64,000 nt of DNA, from NCBI GenBank assembly GCA_033239125.1, contig BSWB01000008.1:154001-218000 (forward strand), written 5' to 3'. Source of the DNA: Fagopyrum homotropicum (lineage: Eukaryota > Streptophyta > Magnoliopsida > Caryophyllales > Polygonaceae). The position numbers were made by a program, and so were the translations under genes. Below the pieces are notes generated by a model. It made no database searches, was not told the DNA's origin, and saw nothing but the letters and a program-made list of their open reading frames with translations. Of the stretch, positions 25,087-38,395 are shown piece after piece (the stretch's first letter is position 1; every line of letters begins with the position of its first letter).

Positions 25087-25437
25087 GTGACGTGTCATCC
25101 CCAACACCTCCTATACAAGGACCAATCACTAGAGCTAGAGCAAGATCATTGAAGGAGAAGGAGTATACATCATCTTACATTCTATCATGGAAGGATCTAT
25201 CACTAGATCAAGATTAAAATCTATCCAAGAAGAGGTTGCTAGCTTATTGCCATCATGTACATCTAAGGAGACTCTAATTACGTCTAAGTATTCTTCAGTT
25301 ACAATGATATCTATTGTGGAGAAGTCATGCATTAGTGAAGATGATCAAGGAAGCAAGGAAGAGCAAATGAAGACCTTGGCCCCACAAGTATCCATCTGAG
25401 ATAATTAAATCTCTTGAGTCGAGATTGGTACGAATCT
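25087..25437 (+). pseudogene. Gypsy polyprotein tail fragment upstream of LTR A
   Basis: The frame contains MEGSITRSRLKSIQEEVASL and a Ser/Thr-rich acidic tail, the same post-integrase tail as at 41750-42064. Sequence just before it encodes the first ITRAR repeat in another frame. It begins abruptly at about 25087, so the rest of that older element is missing. Confidence 0.65.
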
Positions 25438-26128
25438 TGTTAAGATTTATACAAGATTATAGTTAGTTATTTTATACCTTTAAAGCTCTAAACATTCAAA
25501 AGGTTTTAATTTTCTATCCTATATTTGTATGATTATTTTATTATTTTATCTTGTAGGGAGCTCGCACCTATAAGTAGACCTAGAAGGCCGAGAATTCAGT
25601 AGATTAGATTTGATAAGGATTTCTACATTATTGTGAGATACTCGTTGCTTCATTTACGAAGTGTGCGTTTTATTCATTCCAAATCCATAAAAAAAAAGAG
25701 TCTTTGATTGAATAGTTGTGAGTCTTTGGTAGGTTGTTCTTGTGTGTATTAATCTTCTTAAATATTGGTGCTACTAGTCAAACTAGTCTCTCCTTGTGCT
25801 TACCTCAATTTAAAAGGCTCGTGTAAGGTTGAAGAAGGAAGGGTTGAGGTAACTTTTTTTTGAGGGTTTTGATCCAATTGGTCAAGGTTCTTTGTAAGTT
25901 TATATCTTGGTTCTATCTTCCTATATTTTCGTCAATTTCAATCCATTATCATCTTCTATAATATTTCCACTATCATCCATAACTTTCATTTTCTCATTCT
26001 TTGAGTTTTCAAGAATCTCGGCCTTATCATTACTATATCTTGTCCGAGATTTACACTGAGATTTCTTCTGCCGTCGATTTGATGGACTTCAATCTAGATC
26101 ACAAAATTGTGGCATCAACTCTGCATGA
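25438..26128 (+). repeat. LTR A of gypsy family III
   Basis: Starts TGTTAAGATTTATAC, ends at GCATGA where the sister LTRs have GCATCA, 691 bp. Shares GTGAGATACTCGTTGCTTC, AGTCAAACTAGTC and AAGAATCTCGGCCTTA with LTRs B and C. Confidence 0.75.
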
Positions 26129-26131
26129 AAG

Positions 26132-26143
26132 TGGTATCAAAGC
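26132..26143 (+). promoter_or_regulatory. Primer-binding site, initiator Met tRNA type
   Basis: TGGTATCAAAGC three bases after LTR A; one mismatch to TGGTATCAGAGC. Confidence 0.8.
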
Positions 26144-27836
26144 TAATCGATTGGAGTTCAACTCAACCATACATAATGATGTGAGTATTTTTATTTGAGT
26201 CGTCTTTGAGTCATATAAAAATCGTGTCTTTTCTTATTGATATATCTTTGTGAGATTATTTGGAGTTTCACGTGTTTTGTTTTGTGTCTATTAGAGAAGA
26301 GAGATACGCCATAGCCAAACGCAAGCCAACAACCCTAAACTGAAATCTCGCTTGAACTCTAGACAATCTCGCCCGAGATCAGTGTGCAACACGCTGAGAA
26401 TTTTGCTCACTTGGACAACAAGCTACATTATTCTCTCAATCCAGTCAAGATCTATAGATTTGAGTCAAATCTAATTATATCCAACTGCCAAATCCAAGGA
26501 GGAAAGAGATTTGCAAGTTATATTATTGTTGAGATCTTATCTAGTAGGAGAGATCTTATCATATCATTCAAATCCTAACCGAATATCTATCCAAACCTCC
26601 CCTGAATTTTCTCCCTATAGCAGCCATATACCACGACTATACCTATCTCTAATACCTCCACAAGAAAGCCAAATACAAACCCCTCTTTCTTACCCTAGCC
26701 TATACTTTATTTCATAAATTATATCCCAATGTTTGGGTGAAACTAGTCAAGCAAGAGTTGTTGTGAATTTTATCAAAAACTTTTGAGGAAAAAGTTGAGC
26801 AATTCAAGTGTGTCAAGTTCAAGAGGACATCTAGAGAAGAAGTTTTATACCACTCTTGATCCAGTCCATTGCCAAAACACCTCACTTTTGATCAATCTCG
26901 ACCCTCAGTGAGAAATCTCGCCCGAGATCCAGACCGAGATTACCTTTTGTCGAGATTAAACCTACCCGGTTATCTCACTCTCTAATTGATTAAGTTCAAG
27001 GTACATGAAAACTCTCTTCTTAATCTCTTGTGTGCCTATTTCGTGCCTCTTTCTACTTTAAAAACATTGAGTCTATTTAATTGAGTGTGTTAGTAAGCAT
27101 CTACACTTTCTATCATACTAGTTGAGTCTACTTGGAATTTTCTTTCTACTTTGTGTCAATTGCGTGAAGAGAACTCTAGCAGCGGTTTCCTTAACTATCT
27201 TTCAAAGCAAGAACCTTCTTCCAAGACAAGTCAACTACTTGATTCATCCAAGGAGTTTCTAGTTGAAGTTAGTCATCAATTTTAGAGGAGTGTTAATCCA
27301 TACAAGGCAATTACATCAAGTTATCTTGCGATATCACAAAAGAGTGTGTGTGAGAGAAAATAAGTAAGGACCTTCGTTTTCACTAACTACAAAAGTTTAA
27401 TTTTACTTTACGTGTTTGTGTTGATGTCAAAGAAAAATTGCCCTCGAGGGTCACAAAAGAGTGAATCCTCAGGTCTAGAAGCCATATACATGCTAAGATA
27501 ACTCATGACTACGGTTTCAACATTGGTTGAACAGATGGAGAAGTTGGAATCTCGCCCTAGAGAAGAATCTCGACCCCAAAATATCGCCCTTATCTAGCCG
27601 AGATTCCAGTCGAGATTTGCATTTGACGTTGGCAGAAGTTCACGCAATCCAACTCAGTTTCCAGTCTTGAAAATACCTCAAAGACGTCTTTGAGGTATGA
27701 GACATTTAAATCCTCTTTATAATGCACCTAATATCCCGGATTTTGTTGATGATTTTAGGAATTAGAGGAGAAGGATGATGAGGGCATGTGGAGAGACTAT
27801 CCTATACATAAACATTTCCCTAGGAGAGGTTGAGAC
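26144..27836 (+). other. Untranslated leader of gypsy family III
   Basis: No sustained frame. Carries repeated CTCGCCCGAGAT dyads (26345-26380, 26890-26970, 27545-27620). Matches the minus-strand leader at 2790-3838 up to about 27200. Confidence 0.55.
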
Positions 27837-28832
27837 TTGGAACCTTATAGGCCTCACCAAGAGCATGATGGAATTGGAAAAGTGAAGGTCAAAATTTTGA
27901 GTTTTGAAGAAAAATGTGATCCGGACGCTTTCATGGAATGGGAGACCAAAATCGAACAAATTTGGTCTTGTCATAACTTGAGTGAAGAAAGGAAGATCCA
28001 ATTTGATGCGTTGGAATATCAAGTTTATGCCTTAGTGTGGTGGGATCATCTTGTCAAAGAAAGGAGAAGAACGCTAGGTCTGGACGTCAACACTTGGGAG
28101 AAAATGAAGGCCTAGATGAGAGCTAAATTCGTGCCTCAACATCATGCTAAAGAATTGAGGCAACAATTTAAGAACCTTAACCAAGGATCTATGAGTGCGG
28201 AGGAAATTTACACCTTTATGCAAATGGAAATGGTAAAAGCCAATGTTATAGAGGATGAGGAGACAACAATGACTCGTTATTTACGTATTTTACATCCTTT
28301 TTTAGCTAATGAAATTGACTTATACCCATATGCTATTATGATAGATTTGTTGCACTTAGCCATCAAAGTTGAAAAGAAGACTAAGGGAAGAAGTCAAGGA
28401 GCTAAGGCAAATTTTGGAGTTTCTAACTCATGGAAGCAACATAATAATCGGCCAAACAACACCCAAGGACGAGACCAAGATTCCACCAAGGACGAGAAGA
28501 GATGACGAAATTTTGACCAAAGATCTTCGAAAATCTCTCCCCTACAGCCACAATCTAGATCCTTGAATGAGCCTTCAAGTGATCCTAAAGGGAGCACTTT
28601 TGCCTCTACTTTACATTCTAGAGATATTGTATGCTTTAAATGTCAAGGTGGAGGTCATTATATGAGAGATTGCCTAATAAAAGAGTTTTATTCATTAATA
28701 CAAGGACAATATGAAAGTGAAAAAGAGCATGTTAATGATCATACCCACCTTAATGCCTTGCATGAACATGATAATGCTAGTGATATTGATGAAGGCATTG
28801 AATTGAGCATGGAAGATCATTGGTTGGTATGA
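27837..28832 (+). pseudogene. Gypsy gag with CCHC zinc knuckle, broken
   Basis: The gag domain runs from DPDAFMEWETKIEQIW through a conserved region to TMTRYLRILHPFLANEIDLY. An in-frame TAG after WEKMKA (28113) breaks it, and a second stop with a frame shift follows at about 28503. A third piece carries the nucleocapsid zinc knuckle CFKCQGGGHYMRDC (28632-28673; CX2CX4HX4C), intact. It would have packaged the element RNA. At least two lesions prevent a full product. Confidence 0.8.
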
Positions 28833-28855
28833 GAGCATTGCATGCTAAGATAGCT

Positions 28856-29280
28856 TCATGCGAGGATAATTAAAGGGAGAACCTTTTTAATACTAGATGT
28901 CTTGTTAAAGGGAAGTTGTGTAATATGAATATTGATGGTGGTAGTTTTTGCAATATTGTTAGTGCTGAATTGATAAATAAATTGCAACTTACTACATTTT
29001 ATCACCCTCAACCATACCAACTGCATTGGATGAATAATTGTGGGGAATTGAAAGTGAACAAGCAAGCTAGAGTGACTATTGTCTTAGGACATTATACCGA
29101 TGAAATCTTGTGTGATGAGTACCTATGAAGGCTTGTCATATGTTACTAGGTCGTCCTTGGCAATATGATCGGAATGTGGAACATGATGGCTATTCAAATA
29201 GGTATATTTTTACATTCAATGGTAAAAAGGTTATACTAAATCCCATTACTCCTTTACAAATCGTTGAGAGCTATGAAAAA
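28856..29280 (+). pseudogene. Gypsy aspartic protease remnant
   Basis: The frame from 28916 has NIDGGSFCNIVSAELI, the retropepsin active-site region (usually D-S/T-G; here DGG), then LGHYTDEILCDEYL. A frameshift near 29127 precedes a HMLLGRPWQYDRNVEHDG stretch, the conserved second half of the domain. No reverse transcriptase follows; the linker leads to the copia insertion. Confidence 0.7.
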
Positions 29281-29339
29281 TAGAAGAAAAGGGAGAAGGA
29301 TCGGACAATGGACAAGAAGAGAGTCAAAACTCACTCTAG

Positions 29340-29540
29340 TAAAGAATCTCGGCCCAAAGAGGGAAAGTATCGGCCCGAGATACAACAATCTCGCCCTGAG
29401 ATACAAGAATCTCGCCCCGAGATACAAGAATCTCTCCCGAGATACAAAACTCTCGCTCCAATATGCAGAAATCTTGTCTCAGTGCAATATCTCGTCCCAG
29501 TATACCAGAACCTCGCCCTAGTGTACCAGAAATCTCGGTT
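29340..29540 (+). repeat. 21 bp in-frame dyad repeats in the protease linker
   Basis: Four to five diverged copies of GAATCTCGCCCCGAGATACA, spaced 21 bp, so one frame repeats the heptapeptide SRPEIQE. Each unit holds a CTCG...CGAG dyad. Confidence 0.8.
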
Positions 29541-29725
29541 CAACCTTCAAGAAATCTTCTAGCTTCTACAGATGAACTTCGAGTTGATTGTTCCTCTATC
29601 AATGTTTTTCCTACGTGTCAGACACAAGGGATGAACATGAAAAAGGAAGTTATGTCATTCATTTCATTAAGTGATTTTATTAAGCAATGTGTGCTTAAGG
29701 ACTCTAGGACTTGCCACCCCTATCT

Positions 29726-30957
29726 TGTTGGAGATTTGGGCTAAGTCTTCATTGTAACCGTTGAGCTTGTCTTGAGACAAGGTGCAATGAGTTGTTCACA
29801 TGTGTGTCACTATGGTCCGGGTTGTGGGAGGCAAGCCAAGTGACCAGCACTAAGAGCAACTAGTATTGTAAGGGGAGTCGAATCAAAGCAAGGTGATTCA
29901 CGACAAGGTCAACTTGTGCCATATTTGAGAAGGCTGACGTTTGGGGCTTTTTAGCCACATTTTCTCAACACACCATTGTTATTTAGGCCTTATATTGGCT
30001 AAAGAATATGCTGTTAAAATTGGGAGCAATCCAAGCTCAAATTCTAAGTGAATGTCAATGAAGCACCTAGTGAGCTTCTTTAGGAGCTACACTAGCTTGA
30101 GCTAAAATATTGAGTATTTGTGGATCTTGGAGCTTACCCTATCTATATTAAAGTGAATGAAGCTCATTGGAAGTGTTTGGACCAAGAAAAATAAGCTAGC
30201 TCAGAGGAGTGGTTTTGGGCTCCCTATGTGGGCCTCGAGCTTCAAGGCCCATTTTCCGAGTAATTTCCACGTAACTTCCATAACCGAATTTAACCGCTTT
30301 TTGGTGGTTATAACTCCCTAAAACCGTGGCCCCCTATGCCTATAAAAGGGAGAGTCATTTGCACTTGATTTCACATTCATTTTTGCAATAATAAAGCTTT
30401 TAGTTCCATTTATTGACATAGGATAGGCCTTCTTCTAAGCTTGTTTGCAAAACTCGAAAGACCGGTATAGTTACTTTGTATCGATAAAGGATTGGCATCC
30501 ATCTTAGTTTGGTTTTGTATTGGAAAAACCTAGGAATACCCTTTCTACAAAGTAAGACAAGTAAGTCTCTTACTTAGTCTTTGTAATGTGTAACATTTTA
30601 TCCCACTAAGGTATTAGGATATTTCCGGTGTAGGGTAGAATACACTTAGAAGGAAAATTTATTTATGAATAACTCATTACATAATCCAAGTCAATGTTTT
30701 AACATATAACAATCGGTGTATAAGACTTGCAATTGAACTTAATTTCTATTAGAGTTTAGTCTACTCCTTTTCGGAGATTACAAACTCTTGGCTGGGTTTT
30801 GTCTACTTCTTTATGGAGATTACAAACCCTTATTTAATAATTTGTTTTTACTTCAAGATAAATTATATTAATTTTATTGGCAATTGGGACAACCGTCTAC
30901 TCACTTAAGTGAGACTACGGCCCTTTACTCTAAAAGCGGACACCGAAAAATCCAACA
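29726..30957 (+). repeat. Copia 5' LTR
   Basis: 1232 bp, TGTTGGAG...TCCAACA. Contains a GCCTATAAAAGGG TATA box. Confidence 0.93.
30341..30347 (+). promoter_or_regulatory. Copia LTR TATA box (5' copy)
   Basis: TATAAAA in CCTATAAAAGGGAG, conserved in the 3' LTR at 39033-39039; the expected promoter of the element. Confidence 0.7.
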
Positions 30958-31010
30958 ATCTTCTAAGTGTATTTATTGTTTATTGTTTTGTAGGATTAGA
31001 TTGGTCAATA

Positions 31011-34000
31011 ATGAGTAAGACTTTAATGACAGAAATGGCTTATCGTTTTGGGAAGTTGGATAAGTTTGAGGGTGTAGACTTTTGGAGGTGGCAAAAGAAA
31101 ATGCACTTCCTCTTGACTACACTAAAAGTCGCTTATGTACTCACTACACTTAGACCAGCCGAGCCGGTTGATGATATGGTGGAGGAGATAGCGGTTTTCC
31201 GACAAAGGAGCAAATGGGATAATGATGACTACATATGTTGTGGTCATATCCTCAATGACATGAGTGATGCTTTGTTTGATGTCTACCAAAGTGTAGATTC
31301 ATCAACATCAATGCGGGATTAATTGGAGTCTAAGTACAGGGCGGAGGATGCTTCTTCTCGTAAATTCTTATTCTCGGATTTTAACTCATATAAAATGGTG
31401 GACTCAAGGCCGGTAATGGAATAATACAATGAATTGCTCTGGATTCTTGGGAGGTTAACTCAACATGCCACGCATATGGATGAGGCCATTGCGGTTTCGT
31501 CTATAATGGATAAGCTCCCGCCTTCATGGAAGGACTCTTGTCATGTGCTGAAGCACAAGAAGGAAGAACTCATGTTGGTGGAACTTGGCTCTCTCCTTCA
31601 AATTGAACAAGGCCTTAGGGCACAAGGGAGGGGAATCAAGAAGGAGGATAAAACTTCTACTTCCCACGAGGCCAACATGATGGATGGCAAGGATAAAAGG
31701 AAAGGACAAAGACAAGGAAAAGGACAAGGGAAATAAGTCCAAGAAGTCCAAGAAGGATAATGTTGACAAGAAACCAAAAGGTTCTTGTTAGAAGTGTGGC
31801 AAGACTGGTCACTTCAAGCGGGATTGCAAGCTTAAGGGCGATGGATCCAAGGGTGGAGGCCAAAGTGGCCAAAACCCCCCAAACCAAGGTGACTCACTTA
31901 TGAGTCTTGATTCTAACTTTGATATAAATTTTGATTTAAATTATGTGTCATTGACTTTTGAACGTTTATCCATGTAGGATGATAACCTTGGATGGTTGGT
32001 GAACTCAGGTGCAATAACTCACGTTTGCAAAGATCGGTGTTGGTTCAAGACATACGTTGTTGCTAACGATGGAGCACTCATACATATGGAAAATGAGTCT
32101 ACCACCTTGTTCTAGGAAGAGGATGGTTTGATCTATACTTCACAAGTGGCAAGACACTAGTCTTGTCAAATGTACTACATGCACAGGCCATTAGAAAGAA
32201 TGTGGTTTCTGGTGGTGTACTCAATAGGCTTGGCTTCAAACAAGTCATAGAAGCCGATCGCTATGTATTATCTAGCAGAGGCACGTTTGTAGGATTTGGT
32301 CATTGGAAAAACAATATGTTTCTTCTCTCTTTATGTAGTAAACTTTCTAATACTAATAAGAATAGTTTGTTTACATTGTCATCTTCTTCCAATTGCGATT
32401 TTGTTAAATGGAATGCACAACTTGTACATGTTCATTTTAAGGGTATGAATGACATGACTAAGGATGGTATTTTACCTAAACTTGACTTGCCAAAAGACAA
32501 GTGTAAAATGTGCATGTTGACCAAGATAACAAGACTTCCATTTCCTAGAATTGAAAGAGAACAATCAATGTTCGGCTTAGTCCGCTCGGATCTAGGTGAC
32601 TTGCACTCTACTCCTTCATTAGGAAAGAAGAAGTATTACATAACATTCATAGATAATTACTCTAGGTATGGGTACGTATATCTACTATTTGCAAAGAGTG
32701 ATGCCTTAGACAAATTCTATGTATTCAAGAATGAATATGAGTTGCAGCAAGGTACCTTAATAAAAAGACTACGCACGGATCGTGGTGGTGAATTTATGGC
32801 TAAGGAATACTTTGAGAGTGTCAGTATTATACATGAGACCGCGGCACCTTACACACCATAATCAAATGGTATGGCTAAACGAAAGAATCGAGTGCTTAAA
32901 GAGATGGTCAATGCCATGTTGTCTTACTCGGATCTTAAGAATTTGTTTTGGGGTGAAGCTATGCTCACGGCAAACTACTTGCTTAATCGTGTTCCAAACA
33001 AAAGAAGCAAGAAGACTCCTTACGAACTATGGTTCAAAAGGAAGCCAAACCTACATTACTTACGAGTTTGGGGATGTTGAGCCATAGTAAGGCTCGATCT
33101 CAACAAACGTAAGACTTTAGGTGAAAGAGGTGTTGAATGTGTGTTCATTGGCTATGTCAAACACTCCAAAGCTTATAGGTTCTATGTGATAGAACCAAAT
33201 GACTTCATCTCGGTTAATACCGTAATAGAGTCTAGGGATGCCATCTTTGACGAAGATCACTTTACCTCGGCTCCTAAGTCTAGGGAAGTGATCAACATGA
33301 TCTTAGATGAGTAACACCCAAACAAGCATCATAGGATTCAAGATGAATCATGGCAAGCGTCCCATGGGCTTGACTTGCCAAAGATTGCTCCCATGAGCAT
33401 TAATTTGTCCCAAAAATTAAATTTTCAAGTGTTCTTGGTTGAAGGGTCAAGGGATAATGAAATGGATCGTCACTCTTACTTTCATATAGATGAGGATCCA
33501 AAGACATTTGATGAGGTCATGAAGTCTCAAGATGTTGCCTTTTGGAAGGAAGCAATCCAAGAGAGATGGACTCCGTTATGGGCAACCATACATGGGATTT
33601 AGCTAACCTTCCTTCCGGTTGTAAACCTTTAGGATGCAAATGAATCTTCAAGTGGAAGATGAAAGTTGACGGTTTCATTGACAAGTTTAAAGCACGCTTG
33701 GTCATCCAAGGCTTTAGACAAAGGGAAGGTGTCAATTACTTTGACACATATGCTCCGGTGGATAGGGTTACAACCATTAGGTTATTAATAGCTATGACGG
33801 CTATACACAATCTAGTGATTCACCAAATGGATGTCAAGACGACACTCCTTAATGGCGATCTAGATGAGGAAGTGTATATGAGACAACCTGAAGGGCATGT
33901 TTTAAAAGGATAAGAGTACAAAGTGTGTCGCTTGATCAAATCCTTGTATGAACTAAAGTAAGCTCCAAAACAATGGCATCAAAAGTTTGATGATGTCGTA

Positions 34001-35030
34001 TTGTCAAATAGATTTAAGATAAATCAACCTGACAAATGTGTCTATAGTAAGTTTGATCATACCGGTAAAGGTGTGATCATATGCTTATATGTTGATGACA
34101 TGTTGATCTTTGGAACAAACCAAAGACAAGTAGATCTCACTAAAAATTTCTTGTCCACTAAGTTCTCTATGAAAGACTTAGGTGAGACGGATGTGATTTT
34201 AGGCATAAGAATCAAACATGATGCTAAAGGCTTAAGCCTCACACAATCACACTACATTGAGCAGTTTGTCAAACGCTTCCAATGTGATAAAAGTGCAATT
34301 GTTAGTACTCCTATGGACTCAAGTGAGAAGTTGATGCCTAACCAAGGATCGGCGTCTCTCAACTTGAGTATGCACAAGTAATAGGATGTTGCATGTATGA
34401 AATGACCAACACTAGGCCAGATATTGCTTTTTCCATTGGTAAATTGAGTAGGTACACGATTTGTCCTAGCTCACAACATTGGAAGGCACTAAGGCGTGTG
34501 CTTAGGTACCTCAAGGGGGCCATGGGTTTTGGCATCTTGTACAGTAAGTATCCTTCTGTGATAGAAGGCTACTCGGATGCGTCATAGATCACTAATCTAG
34601 ATGATCACTCATCCACCAAAAGATGGGTTTTCTTTTTAGGTGGTGGTACCATTTCGTGGGCTTCAAAGAAGCAAACGTGCATCACAACCTCGACCATGGA
34701 GTCCGAGTTTGTGGCACTTTCCGCTGCCGGCAAGGAAGCTGAATGGATAAGAAATTTGGTTCTAGAAATTCCTCTATGGCCAAAACCGGTTTGTCCTATC
34801 TCAATTCACTGTGATAGTGAAGCTACGTTGGCTAAAGCTTATAGTCAAACGTACAATGGAAATCAAGACATCTTGGTGTTAGACATAGCTCGGTTAGAGA
34901 GCTCATAACTCACGGTATAGTATCGGTCGATTTTGTGGGAACACACAATAATCTAGCCGATCACTTAACCAAGAGCTTGGCTAGGGACTTAGTTCAAAAG
35001 TCATCCAAGGGGATGGGGTTAACGACCTAA
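31011..35030 (+). pseudogene. Copia gag-pol polyprotein, many stops
   Basis: Domains in order: gag from MSKTLMTEMAYRFGKLDKFE; zinc knuckle at 31786-31828 with its second position a stop (C-stop-KCGKTGHFKRDC); protease LVNSGAITHVC, where the catalytic Asp is Asn; pre-integrase CKMCMLTK; integrase core with FIDNYSRYGYVY and LRTDRGGEF; reverse transcriptase with FKARLVIQGFRQ, YVDD (34088-34099) and LGIRI; RNase H with MESEFVALSAAGKEAEWI; tail ADHLTKSLARDLV. In-frame stops occur at about 31319, 31422, 31787, 32860, 33079, 33911, 33960 and 34585, with frameshifts near 31730 and 34880. Many stops equal CAA, CAG or TGG hit by a C-to-T type change. No function remains. Confidence 0.92.
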
Positions 35031-37858
35031 ATAAAAAACGACTTGTCGTGGGACACCCAATTCGCCTATGGCTTGATGCCTTAGCCGAATTCAATGAGGA
35101 AAGCTCATTCCAAGAAGAGCATAAAATGTTCATCCAAGGTAATTCTATATGCCTATATAATATGTATAGTTTGAAATATGTAATTTCTTAACAGCTCTTT
35201 TGAAAAAATTCAATTATAGGTGCAAGTGTAACACCCCAAAATTTTCAACTCGGGGAGTTACTGGTTAGGACCGCACAGTGGGTCCCGACCTTAGTTTGAC
35301 AACAACTTAACAAGATCTTACAACAAGGCACAGATAAGGAAAATCAGAAATCATAAAATAAATCTTAACAATGTATGAATGTGACCAGAACAACTAACAG
35401 CCGGAAAACATAATATAACAAAGTACGGAAAGAAGGAAAAGAACCAAGGTCCAACTGGAAATCCCACAAATAAAGAAACTGCAACGCATCCTAAAAGTAC
35501 GACACCCCGGCTGACCACTACCATCCGGATCACTCGGCATCTGCTCTAACCTGTGGTAAGTCTACACAACATAACAACTGTTAGCTAACCATCCAAATAT
35601 AAGTAGAATAACAACAACACAAACACACGCAGAAAAATTATAAACAACCATCATGCTGGCACTCAACCGTTTATTATCTATTATTTAGGTGATTCATCTT
35701 ATTCAATTTTACAGTTGTGGCACGAGAGCTATTAACAGTTCTCGCCTCCGTTCCTTATCCAACTGGGTGTAGGTCTAGCTGACCTCCACCGGTAGCATCA
35801 CTACAAACCGAGTATGGACTAGTCCCTAAAGAAACCCCCAGCGCCCGCAAGCTAACTGAGCAGAATGCCATCGCCCGTTACTCTTAGGCCAAGTATAGGT
35901 CGGTAAATATCTATCACAACCTATAACTCTAAACATCTCAATCACACACCACTATCATCATTCATGCTCATATTCAGAAGTCAGCTAAGTAAGCCCAAAG
36001 GACTTACCTGTTGTAAATCTCGACTCTTTGTAAACCAAACTCGCTCTGTAAACTGTAGCAACTCAGTTGCCTACCAAAGGAGATAAGTGCATTAGCACAC
36101 TCCAACGTAATTAGAAGTCTAAGACTTCTAAGATAGAAGATCGTAATAGGACATAACTAATTACAACTCTAATTTATGGAAAAATGACCATTTTACCCTT
36201 AGTCCCGAAACTTCCAAAATTTCCGAAATTCATGTCTAAACTCCTATTTGAGACCCTACAGTCCTATTCTAACTCCTAAAGTTTAGTTTGGTTACAAACT
36301 GGAACTTTTCCTATTTTCCTATTTTCCGAAAGATCATAAAGGTCCAACTTCGGTTTCAAATATAAAATTCGTAAAAGCTTATAAAAATTTCGAAATAATT
36401 CTCTAGATCATCTATGATGTTCCATCTACCCTTAGGAGCAAGAATTTCTCAAAACTGTTCATCCATTATTTTTATAAAAATTCTCAAAGTTGGCTACTCC
36501 ACTTACAATTTCTATACTTAGCCAAAATTCTAATGTTTACAAAAACTGCTTAACTATCCTACTTTGGAAGCTTATAACTTCTAATCCGACCGTTCATTTC
36601 TTCTCAAATTTTAATATAGTAAACTACTTATATCTACCTATCACCTATTAAAATTTCAACGGTGGATCATCATTCAAACTCTCTAACATTGGTTTCCAAG
36701 ATTGTCCGTTTCTAACTTCAAAACTGAAGCAAACAAACATATATATCCAGCAGTTCATTGTTTCTCCCTTTCGATTCCCTCTGTCAGCCACTCACTAATT
36801 AAATTATACACAGGTCCTGAGTTCGAAACTCACTGCATTCATATACTAGAATCACCCTAAGGTCTCTACCTCACATCTCACTCACCAACAGAACAACAGG
36901 TAATAGGACTTACTCGCTACAGTAGAGAGTGCTCCAAGTCCCTTGGCTCCGGACTCGTAACAGAGAGGGTTGGCCGGCGTCGCTGAAGCTAAAACAAGAG
37001 GGAGATCATTACTCCGAACTGGTAAGAGTGAGGCAAGAAGAGTGAAGGAGGAGCCTACCAGAGGTGTATGCAGAAGATCTCGCAAGGTTCTGCTTCGTCT
37101 TAGGCAACTTGAGGCTGACTACGGTGGCTGTGAATCGATGTACTCAGCCCCTTTAGTTTAGTAGATGGCTGCAATTCGAGACACAACAGCATTGGTCGAT
37201 GAAACAAAGAAGAGAATGATGGTGAAGACGGAATTAACGCTCACTGCACTAACCTGGATTCAGTCGCGAGATTAGGAGATGATCGTATGTGCTTGGAGCG
37301 GCTGGATGTGTGCAGACGTAGGCTGGATAGGCAGTCGGCTGGTGGATCTTCAACCTCGAACCAAGACGTGTGAAGATAGGAGAGACGGTTACAGAAGGAA
37401 AAGAGAGGAGTAGTTAGCGTGAATCTGGACAAACACACTCAGCTAAAGAAGGAAGGAAATCAACGGGTATCTCGGCTGTTACTATCCTCTGTAACGTTCA
37501 GCAGTCCCACGTAATCTGCACTTCCAAGATCTTCCTGGGCTGCGAGAGCTGGGCTGGACGCTGGGCTGGAGCTGGCAACGCCGGGCTGAAGAGGTAAAGC
37601 AGCAGATGGGCTGAAGTTGTGGATCCAAGGTTCTGAAGCTGGCGCTGCGGACAAGCTGCTGAAGCTGGCGCTGCTGGGCTGAATCACGGACTGGGCTGAT
37701 CGAAGCTGGGCGCTGGCATACGGGCTGGAGCTGGCGCAAGCTGAAGGGAGCAGCAGTCCGGTGCTAGCTGCAGTCCGGAAACGAGATCTCGACTAACGGG
37801 TGCACGGAATAGACGGATACGGATCATGTTATAGTTTAGGATTGGTTATAATGATTCT

Positions 37859-37893
37859 ATCATTTTATGTGAAGGAAAGCTACATAAAATGAT
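37859..37893. repeat. Perfect 12 bp-arm hairpin, copy 1
   Basis: ATCATTTTATGT, 11-base loop, ACATAAAATGAT. Lies about 160 bases from the LTR end. Confidence 0.9.
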
Positions 37894-37915
37894 AAATTTT
37901 TGAAACAAGGATCCT

Positions 37916-37950
37916 ATCATTTTATGTGAAGGGGAGCTACATAAAATGAT
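37916..37950. repeat. Perfect 12 bp-arm hairpin, copy 2
   Basis: The same arms and 11-base loop length as the hairpin 57 bases before it; the loop differs at two or three bases. Confidence 0.9.
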
Positions 37951-38384
37951 GAATTTTGAAACAATGTGTCTAACTAAGTAGACGGATATGAATCAACTGG
38001 TCGAAATCCGATTTGTTACGGAAATAAACGGAATAAAAATTCCGGATATTACAGCAAGATTAAAAGAGAGTTGGCTACGTGAATGTGAAGTGTCAAGGCT
38101 TCTTCAAGGGAGTAGATGGTTAACTCGCCTATATGTTCATTAGAGGATTAGGACACAATAGCCTTTAAATGTGTCATTTATTTGTAAAGGAAATGTAAAT
38201 TTCGTGTATGTTGCCTTCATGTACATAAACAAGTTAAGTGGTTCAATCCATTTGGACACCACAATTTTTTAGTGCAAAATGTGTAACTATTCTAATTCAA
38301 TAAATTCAATCGAAAGACAGTTATGATTATGTGAATATTTTGTTTGGATGTATGTCTATTAAAAGTTTTTTGACTTTGCTTAAA

Positions 38385-38395
38385 TGGAGGAGGAA
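38385..38395 (+). promoter_or_regulatory. Copia polypurine tract
   Basis: GGAGGAGGAA directly before the 3' LTR start, the plus-strand priming site. Confidence 0.8.

Larger units (their letters stand above)
35227..38053. mobile_element. 2.8 kb solo LTR nested in the copia element
   Basis: Begins TGTAACACCCC and ends GGATATTACA, flanked by GCAAG (35222-35226 and 38054-38058). The same family occurs inverted at 42915-46028. TG/CA ends plus a five-base duplication fit LTR integration; no gag or pol lies inside, so it is a solo LTR, probably of a large Ty3/gypsy family with TGTAACACCCC ends. The right part is GC-rich with GCTGGAGCTGG-type repeats (37540-37745). Open frames inside show no protein character. 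Confidence 0.8.

Noticed and set aside
29340..29540. CRISPR-like direct repeats
   Set aside because: The 21 bp units have no spacers and lie in a plant retrotransposon frame.
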